Below, one piece after another: positions 56,380 to 64,000 of a stretch of 64,000 nt of DNA. Source of the stretch: Reticulitermes speratus (Eukaryota; Arthropoda; Insecta; Blattodea; Rhinotermitidae). The notes under the pieces are model-generated. The model did no database searches and was not told the origin of the DNA. It was given only the letters and a program-made list of their open reading frames with translations. Where the stretch lies: NCBI GenBank assembly GCA_021186555.1, contig JAJKFL010000237.1:41193258-41257257 (forward strand). The letters run 5' to 3'. Position numbers and translations under genes: made by a program. Numbering within the stretch: position 1 is the first letter of the stretch; each line of letters begins with the position of its first letter.

Positions 56380-57255
56380 CCGCTTCTGGGCTTCCGTAAT
56401 TTTGTCTTGGATTGGGGTACTGTATTGTCTTTAAAATTTGCCTTCTGGGCTTCCGTAATTTTGTCTTGGATTGGGGTACTGTATTGTCTTTAAAATTTGC
56501 CTTCTGGGCTTCCGTAATTGTGTCTTGGATTGGGGTACTGTATTGTCTTTAAAATTTGCCTGCTGGGCTTCCGTAATTTTGTCTTGGATTGGGGTACTGT
56601 ATTGTCTTTAAAATTTGCCTTTAAAATTTGCCTTCTGGGCTTCCGTAATTTTGTCTTGGATTGGGGTACTGTATTGTCTTTAAAATTTGCCTTCTGGGCT
56701 TTCGTAATTTTGTCTTGGATTGGGGTACTGTATTGTCTTTAAAATTTGCCTTCTGGGCTTTCGTAATTTTGTCTTGGATTGGGGTACTGTATTGTCTTTA
56801 AAATTTGCCTTCTGGGCTTTCGTAATTGTGTCTTGGATTGGGGTACTGCATTGTCTTTAAAATTTGCCTTCTGGGCTTCCGTAATTTTGTCTTGGATTGG
56901 GGTACTGTATTGTCTTTAAAATTTGCCTTCTGGGCTTCCGTAATTGTGTCTTGGATTGGGGTACTGTATTGTCTTTAAAATTTGCCTGCTGGGCTTCCGT
57001 AATTTTGTCTTGGATTGGGGTACTGTATTGTCTTTAAAATTTGCCTTTAAAATTTGCCTTCTGGGCTTCCGTAATTTTGTCTTGGATTGGGGTACTGTAT
57101 TGTCTTTAAAATTTGCCTTCTGGGCTTTCGTAATTTTGTCTTGGATTGGGGTACTGTATTGTCTTTAAAATTTGCCTTCTGGGCTTTCGTAATTGTGTCT
57201 TGGATTGGGGTACTGTATTGTCTTTAAAATTTGCCTTCTGGGCTTCCGTAATCGT
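56380..57255. repeat. 59-bp satellite with 426-bp higher-order unit
   Basis: The unit is TTCTGGGCTTCCGTAATTTT then GTCTTGGATTGGGGTACTGT and ATTGTCTTTAAAATTTGCC. Once per seven units a 13-bp TTTAAAATTTGCC is doubled, so 56518 on and 56944 on are the same for about 225 bp. Confidence 0.95.
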
Positions 57256-58115
57256 TTGGGGGTACGTCATGTGATTGTGTTACTAGGCCCCCCTTTCTAT
57301 TCCTGTACATTATCTTGCTTCATTCAAGGCTGTATGGTAATCACAAGATAAACAGAAAGATACGCTAAGTTTAAGTCGTCGCATGCTCCAATGACCACCA
57401 CACCTTGATGACGTCCTGCGGACAGCAGGTAATAGTTGCAAGCTTCCTCAACTTCGAACAAAATTAACATCGAGATCTTCGTTCTCCTAGGATGTTACCG
57501 ACGTTTCGGGACACCCTATAAGGCCCACTTTCAAAGGTTAAGCAGTCCAAGAAGAAACGTCGGTATTAACCACCAATCTAAGCTACGTCAACATCCCAAA
57601 AGAGCGAAGATTTCATTTGCACGGCGGCGGAAGAACGAAATCACGCAAGATAAACATCACTCATGGAAGGAACTCGCGTAAGAATGGCTTAAGGCATAAA
57701 ACGAAAAACTTTTGTTCTAAATGGAACCCGGAAGCCTGTGGGTTGTTGGACCAGACAGCTGATAGGCAGGCGATTGCCAAAGAATTCAATTACGTCACAG
57801 CTACAACGTGACCGTCCGTCTTGCTGCGCGGTGCTTACAGTAACAACTTCATTCGATTTTATTTTATATACTTTCACGAATTTTATTGTTCCCCGGCATC
57901 CGGTCACCATCTGGCAGAGCCGGCTTAAAAGTTTTCGCAATCTGTGCGGCTGCATGGGGCCCCAACGCTCCCCCCCCCCCCTAAAATCTGGTTGTAAATC
58001 ACATTTTGCCCAGTAATTCGTACGCAAAACTCTTTTCATTGCTCTATCTGCATTGTCAGTTCAGGATTTCACTCAGTTGAGGCCCCCAAATTTATTTTTG
58101 AATTCGGCCCAGAAG
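57256..58115. other. No gene; decayed GTCG-class fold-back inside
   Basis: 57494-57570 contains TTACCGACGTTTCGGGACAC and AGAAACGTCGGTATTAACC in inverted arrangement. A C-run lies at 57970-57980. Nothing else supported. Confidence 0.4.
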
Positions 58116-58119
58116 TAAC

Positions 58120-58400
58120 AGCCGGGATATCTCAGTCAGTGTAATGAGTAGGCTACGGGCTGGACAGTCCGGGGTTCGAATCCCAGCAGGAGAAGGTATT
58201 TTCTCTTCGAAACGTCCAGATCGACTCTGGGGCCCATCCAGCCTCTTATTTAATTGTTAGCGGGGTTGTTTCGCGGGAGCAAAGCGGTTGGGGGCGTGAA
58301 GTTGATCAAACACCTCTATCTAGCGTTAAGGTTATGAATGAGTGGATCTATACCTCTATTCCCCTATATGCTTTCATGGCGTGTACAGGGACAAGTCTAC
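58120..58400 (+). mobile_element. SINE-2 subfamily, near full length
   Basis: Head GCCGGGATATCTCAGTCAGT, box B GGGGTTCGAATCCC, body CTGGGGCCCATCCAGCCTCT, end TTCATGGCGTGTACAGGGAC. Confidence 0.8.
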
Positions 58401-58430
58401 TTTTTTATATTGGACCTGAAATGTCTAAAA

Positions 58431-58606
58431 GGAAGTCGACCAAGAGGACGACCAAGAAACAGATGGTGGAATTGTGTACAAACAGACATTAAGAAGTGTA
58501 AAATTAACAACTGGAAAGAAAGGTCAAAAAACAGAGCTGACTGGGAAAGGGCCATTAAGGAGGCGAAGGTCCACATTGGACTGTAGTGCCACCGAAGAAA
58601 GAAGAA
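58431..58606 (+). mobile_element. Strongly 5'-truncated LINE with 13-bp duplication
   Basis: GAAATGTCTAAAA flanks both sides (58418-58430, 58607-58619). The insert encodes GSRPRGRPRNRWWNCVQTDI then KKCKINNWKERSKNRADWER and AIKEAKVHIGL-stop, the C-terminus of a non-LTR reverse-transcriptase protein. The tail is a GAAGAAA run. Only the last 176 bp integrated. Confidence 0.85.
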
Positions 58607-58619
58607 GAAATGTCTAAAA

Positions 58620-59118
58620 CCAACAGCGCTCTCAGATGAAGTGCAACAGGAAGTGGAGACTCAAGAGACCTTGAGGATGCTGGACTGATAACAGAAATGT
58701 TGCGTGCTTGTGGTAATCTGCCGATTGACACTGACGACATTTGTCACATAAATGTCTTTCCGTGTTGACATAATGTGCACAAGGAAATAACACAGCGCGC
58801 CAGCGTGTTAACGGAAAACGTGCCGTGGGGAAGTTTTGGTTTATTATGTTGTACTGATTGTGGTGAAGTACAGGTTTATAGGATTAGGACTGTAACTGCA
58901 AGTAATTCGTGGAATCACCGACAGAGGTCTCTGTTTCAGATTTAAGTAAACGTGAAGGAACAATGGCAAATGCAACAAGCACATAAATATACGTAATTAA
59001 GGGCATTTATATTTTGCGAACTTTTATTTATGTTTTATAAGAATATCGACAGACATCTTGACGGGAAATGCTGGCTCACGTTTAATTGTTTCGAAAATCG
59101 TCAAGATTAGCGACAATA
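58620..59118. other. No recognised feature
   Basis: AT-rich, no supported exon or repeat. Confidence 0.35.
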
Positions 59119-59120
59119 TA

Positions 59121-59900
59121 CGAGGGCTAGTCAAAAAAGCGTGAGAATGAATTTATTACTCAGCAAATACGTTAGGCAGAGTCCAACTTGATATGGTCTT
59201 TTTCAAAGTAGTCCCCATCGAGCTGTATGCACTTGGTCCAACGTGTCTGCCAGTCCTGGAAGACGTGCTGGAACCCATTTTTTGACATCGTCTTCAGAAC
59301 CGCCTCCGCCCTCTTCAGAACGGCCGTTGAGGAGTCGAAACGCTGGCCCCGCAGCTCCGATTTCAGGCGAGGAAACAGAAAAAAGTCACACGGAGCAAGG
59401 TCCGGGCTGTACGGAGGGTGCGGCACACATTCGATGTTTTTTCGGGCTAAATATTGGGCAACAACGTTCGAAACGTGAGGGCGTGCATTATCGTGGTGTA
59501 GGCGCCAACGAGATGGATGCAGCTCAGGGCGTTTTCGTCGGATGTGTTCGGCCAGGGTCTTCAAAACTGTCACTGCCCGAAAAAACATCGAATGTGTGCC
59601 GCACCCTCCGTACAGCCCGGACCTTGCTCGTGTGACTTTTTTCTGTTTCCTCGCCTGAAATCGGAGCTGCGGGGCCAGCGTTTCGACTCCTCAACGGCCG
59701 TTCTGAAGAGGGCGGAGGCGGTTCTGAAGACGATGTCAAAAAATGGGTTCCAGCACGTCTTCCAGGACTGGCAGACACGTTGGACCAAGTGCATACAGCT
59801 CGATGGGGACTACTTTGAAAAAGACCATATCAAGTTGGACTCTGCCTAACGTATTTGCTGAGTAATAAATTCATTCTCACTCGTTTTTGACTAGCCCTCG
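59121..59900. mobile_element. Palindromic mariner: transposase C-terminus in both arms
   Basis: TA-flanked (59119-59120, 59901-59902), termini CGAGGGCTAGTCAAAAA. The left arm, - strand 59172-59588, encodes a DD34D transposase end: LHHDNARPHVSNVVAQYLAR, NIECVPHPPYSPDLAPCDFF, then the tail ending KLDSA. The right arm (59577-59900), + strand, repeats CDFFLFPRLKSELRGQRFDS to KLDSA. The N-terminal half and the first catalytic D are absent, so it cannot encode an active enzyme. Arms are about 325 bp around a 129-bp unique centre. Confidence 0.9.
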
Positions 59901-59902
59901 TA

Positions 59903-61080
59903 TATCACTTTGATCCAGAATTTTTTGCCCGCAATAATTTACCCAACTGCTAGAGGTGGGCGCATAAACGCACATAAACGCACATAAGCTCTTCATGTGA
60001 AGTGTCCGTTACTGCTGTGCGATTTAAATAAAACTTGCACGTGTCAAAGACAAATTTCAGTGGAACACACAAAATATCACACTTCATGAAAATCTCCCTC
60101 AGCAGTCCCCGAAACTGCTACATGCGAACAGACGTACATATACGATGTAGAAAAAAAATTCACCGACGTTTCGGGAGGTAACACGTTCATCCTAAAAACA
60201 GCAGATTACGCGCCGTCACATCCTGGAGGAATGTGATCTTCACAGTGACATCCGTGACAACCTCAAACCTCACACTGGTACTGAGTGTTCTGTTGTTATT
60301 TTTTACAAAAAAAAAACAAAGTATACGAACACGTGGTGTCTATTTTTAGACCTATGAGCGTAGTTCTGGACGTGACAATGCGTGGTCTGACAGAAGTATT
60401 CCAGACGTTTCGGAAGGTATAAGCCCACTCTCATATTCTCTTTTACAATGAATATGGAAGCAAAACGTTGCTCTGAAACGTCGGTATAACATTATAAGGC
60501 GTCATATTCTGCAAGACGCCGCGAGGAACACGTCGCCGACGTCTACCATTTGTCGTAATGCTCTACGTCTTCATTTTATCAGATAATTGATCGATTGACT
60601 GACAGCGTGGTACAGTAAACAGCAATTCACTTCGTTGAGGTCACGTGACCTCTATAACGAACAATAACACACTTGTGTAAAGCAAGCTGACAGTCGTTGG
60701 TACGTGCCAATCTAACTCACACCCACGTGTTATAACAAACATTTATACTTGAAGAAAATTTGCACTGAGTTGGCAAGGCGAGGCGGAAGAGCGTCATAAT
60801 TAGCGTCCTTACAAAAAAAAAAAAAAAACCATATACCAAACATTTATATGACCATTTTGGTGCCAAGGCCAGGAATGTTTGAGCAAATAATTTTCAACTA
60901 GCTGACAGCGCGCCAAGTTTTTTCAAAATTGTTTAGCTTACCAATCACAATCCTTACCCAGTTAAAACTGGCACACAACAGTAATAACAGTAACAATACA
61001 CAACAATAACGTGTGTATCTTCTATAGATTGACCTTTCACGTTATAAACTCGGTTTCATAAAAAAAAACACTTAATTTTG
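59903..61080. other. Repeat scraps, no gene
   Basis: 59990-60150 faintly resembles R-340. 60155-60200 and 60405-60500 hold worn GTCG-class motifs (CACCGACGTTTCGGGAGGT; CTGAAACGTCGGTATAAC). An A-run lies at 60812-60827. Confidence 0.4.
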
Positions 61081-61094
61081 TCACACAAAAGCTG

Positions 61095-61590
61095 TTAGGT
61101 ATAGCGACTGCTACGGGCTGAACGGTCCGGGGATCGAATCCTGGTTGAGGCGACATTTTCAGCACCCGTCCAGAGGCGACATTTTCCGCACCCGTCATAC
61201 CGGCCCTGGGACCTACCAAGCCTCCTATACAACAGGTACCGGGTCATTCCCGGAGGTAAAGCGGCCGGGGCGTGGCGTTGACCACCCCCAACTAGCACCG
61301 AGGTTACAGAAAGGTAAAAACGTAAAGGTCACCCTAGAACACGCCATGAAGTCCCAGAGGGGGAGTAGAGGTATAGCTCTACTCTTTCTTTAACCTCGGC
61401 GGTAAATGGGGGATGTGTGGTCAACGCCACGCCCCGGCCGCTTTACCCCTGGGAATGACCCGGTACACATTTTACAGGAGGCTGGGTGGGCTCCAGGGCC
61501 GGTCTGGACGGGTGCTGAAAATCTCTCCTCCACAGGGATTCGATCCCCGGACCGTCGCTATACCGACTGCGCTATCCCGGCCCGGTTACA
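61095..61590. mobile_element. Two SINE-2 copies tail to tail
   Basis: A + strand copy (61095-61312; CGGTCCGGGGATCGAATCC, with a doubled GGCGACATTTTC piece) faces a - strand copy (61315-61590; GATTCGATCCCCGGACCGTC at its right). A transcript would form a long hairpin. Confidence 0.75.
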
Positions 61591-61599
61591 GAAAGAGTA

Positions 61600-62134
61600 G
61601 AGATATACCTGAACTCTCCGTCTGTGCCTTCGGGTTATAAGGTGAACTTTAGCTTTTACACGAAAGCTGTGGTAATTGAAAGGCAGGCATGCAGAGACCC
61701 CATCAGTCAATTCAACAACGCAAACGAAACTCCAAGTTATGTTATTTGATTTGGCTGAACAAACAGTCGAATTCCATTCTCCTTTCGCTGGTAGCGAGAT
61801 TCTTTCAGTTCTTGAAGCACGCCATCCAACTACAGTCTGATGCAACAGTTTCTGTTAATGCTGCGTCAGTTGCTGGATAAAAATAAACGACTAAAGGATG
61901 CACAAACCGCGATTTGGCGACGACTTACTTTATACGAAATACGTACATCGAAATGCCGCGATATGCAGATTTCTTATCGAGCAGACTTTGTTGTTATAGC
62001 AGTCGAACCGAATATGTAGCGTAGGGTAATGGAAACCGGGTTGGTGGCCGAGTGCATTCCTTGAGTATGAGCGAGGAATTTGCAGCATCAGATGTCTTCA
62101 ACCGACACGGAGACAAATATAAATCTTAAACCGT
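61600..62134. other. No recognised feature
   Basis: 61689-61880 is open on the + strand without a recognised domain. Confidence 0.35.
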
Positions 62135-63091
62135 CTAAAGCCCAGTGGTTACTATATGCACCACCAGGTTTATCATTCAGAAATTCTACGTTCTGCCCAC
62201 ACAGTGTATTTATGTGTTTTGTGTGGATCTCAGAACAAACAGCGATTATTTCACTGTACAACATTAACTGACTGGTTTGTATAACTGAGACGGAGTGTGT
62301 TTTACTGCGCGGTACGGACTGTATTTATGTGTTTTGTGTGGATCTCAGAACAAACAGCGATTATTTCACTGTACAACATTAACTGACTGGTTTGTATAAC
62401 TGAGACGAGTGTTTACTGCGCGGTACGGACTGTATTTATGTGTTTTGTGTGGATCTCAGAACAAACAGCGATTGTTTCACTGTACAGCATTAACTGACTG
62501 GTTTGTATAACTGAGACGGAGTGTGTTTACTGCGCGGTACGGACTGTATTTATGTACAATGTATATTAAACCTCTAAACCCAGTGGTTACTATATGTACC
62601 ACCATGTTTAACATCACAAATTCTACGTCTGCCCACACAGTGTATTTATGTGTTTTGTGTGGATTCTCAGAACAAACAGCGATTATTCACTGTACACATT
62701 AAACTGACTGGTTGTTATAACTGAGACGAGTGTGTTACTGCGCGGTACGGACTGTATTTATGTGTTTTGTGTGGATCTCAGAACAAACAGCGATTATTTC
62801 ACTGTACAACATTAACTGACTGGTTTGTATAACTGAGACGGAGTGTGTTATGCGCGGTACGGACTGTATTTATGTGTTTTGTGTGATCTCAGAACAAACA
62901 GCGATTATTTCACTGTACAACATTAATGACTGGTTTGTATAACTGAGACGGAGTGTGTTTACTGCGCGTACGGACTGTGTTTATTGTTTTGTGTGGATCT
63001 CAGAACAAACAGCGATTATTTCACTGTACAACATTAACTGACTGGTTTGTATAACTGAGACGTAGTGTGTTTACTGCGCGGTACGGACTGA
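62135..63091. repeat. Satellite array 3 (114-bp and long units)
   Basis: The same left edge (CTAAAGCCCAGTGGTTACTA) and right edge (GCGCGGTACGGACTGAATC) as the other two arrays, about 7 units. A second long-unit block starts at 62575. Many units have 1-base losses. Confidence 0.95.
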
Positions 63092-63114
63092 ATCTTAATT
63101 TTGTATGTATGCAA

Positions 63115-63260
63115 GTTTTAACTTCCTGGGCCTGTGACCGCGGAGGCCCGCGTTCTATTCCAGGTCAGTCGATTTGTGATGGACAAAGTGGCACTGTGAC
63201 AGGTTTTTCTCCCAGTACTTCGGTTTTCTCCTGTATCATTCCACCAACGCTCCAAACCCA
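63115..63260 (+). mobile_element. SINE-4 fragment
   Basis: TGTGACCGCGGAGGCCCGCG, ATTCCAGGTCAGTC (worn box B), GGACAAAGTGGCACTGTGAC and AGGTTTTTCTCCCAGTACTT. Confidence 0.65.
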
Positions 63261-64000
63261 TCTCATCTACATGGTGCTCTGACCAGAAGGACAACTGCTC
63301 TTTCGAAAATTGGGGAGCACTGGATAGAAAACACCGCTCAATTATTTTTTGTTTAGTTTTAACACTGGAAACGAAGACCAATGATTCTTAACGTTAATGA
63401 CAGCCGAGGAACCCCACATATAATTTATTTCCATATGCAATTTTGATACTGTACTGCCTTCAGGAAAGAGACGCCTGAACTTCGGCGCATTTTCAGATAT
63501 TAGCAACATTCGCAAAAGAGATCTGTCATATTTTTTTTTATATACACACCCTTTACTTTTACAATGTTGAATTTCTACTTGGAAGTAAAGGGTGGGACGT
63601 AACTGCGATAACAGTGTTGTCGCGTCACGGTACACAATGGCGTTCTGTGAATTTTATCAACTGCTTCAGTCTTTCCGACTAACACCTTACGGCAGGCCCA
63701 AGGTTACTAAGAAAACTGATCTTAGCTATACTACAAATCAAACAAGGTTGTGAATGACGCAGTAGCATCTAACGTCACGTGTCACATTATCACCAATCAC
63801 AGGTCTCGAAGTTCGTGATTGCATGGGACTGATACTATGCTCACGAACATCAAGGTGAATCGTATGTAAAGCGCAAATTTGGGTCCACGATCTTATGAAA
63901 TTCCAGTGATAAGAGCGTAATAAAATAACCTCGCAAAGCATAAAAATTACGAACTTTTTTACCAATAACACTCCTACAGCATACTGAACAAGCAAAAAAG
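63261..64000. other. No recognised feature
   Basis: 63540-63600 contains ACCCTTTACTT / AAGTAAAGGGT, a small inverted repeat. No exon for the missing SLC36 N-terminus recognised. Confidence 0.35.

Overview
The window looks like intron-rich, repeat-laden insect nuclear DNA. C2H2 zinc-finger exons, an SLC36-type transporter split over introns of up to 9 kb, mariner, pogo, hAT and LINE remnants, and several tRNA-derived SINE families all fit a cockroach or termite (Blattodea). A Periplaneta-like cockroach is my best guess, from the peptides the repeats would encode ([30 protein letters not shown]). That is inference from memory and was not searched.

Layout. (1) 1-13,000: a + strand C2H2 zinc-finger locus. 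Three short acidic N-terminal exons (2118-2243, 3545-3670, 5109-5279) and a finger exon at 10031 precede a finger array (10702-12830). The array carries a nonsense codon, several frameshifts and a 796-bp pogo/Tigger-like element, so it reads as a pseudogene, or as a gene damaged by sequencing errors. (2) 17,889-47,555: a - strand SLC36/PAT (proton-coupled amino-acid transporter) gene. Seven exons with consistent splice sites and phases give about 448 residues; the N-terminus lies to the right of 47,555. It converges on the zinc-finger locus. One exon has a 1-base frameshift. (3) Its introns hold most of the repeat load: satellites with units near 35, 39, 59-60, 108, 114, 140 and 213 bp, a polypurine array beside exon 2, nested SINE/hAT insertions and LINE 3' ends. 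(4) 47,600-64,000: repeat-dominated DNA with 114-bp, 34-bp and 59-bp satellites, a palindromic mariner copy and SINEs. No further gene is recognised.

The most interesting signal is a dispersed family of hammerhead-ribozyme-like motifs. At least ten copies share the core CTGANGA...GAAAC...GTA while stem I and stem II vary with compensating changes. They sit in long inverted repeats (fold-backs) near 14.6-15.0, 18.6-19.2, 21.9-23.0, 29.8, 42.1-42.5 and 46.6-47.3 kb. Hammerhead motifs are known from the terminal repeats of Penelope-like retroelements, so these are probably non-autonomous Penelope-like or related remnants. A 35-bp satellite starts directly beside one of them and shares a GATGCACGG box with the DNA beyond the right arms of others.

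Limits: all alignments were done by eye, identities are estimates, and exon calls rest on splice signals plus family knowledge.
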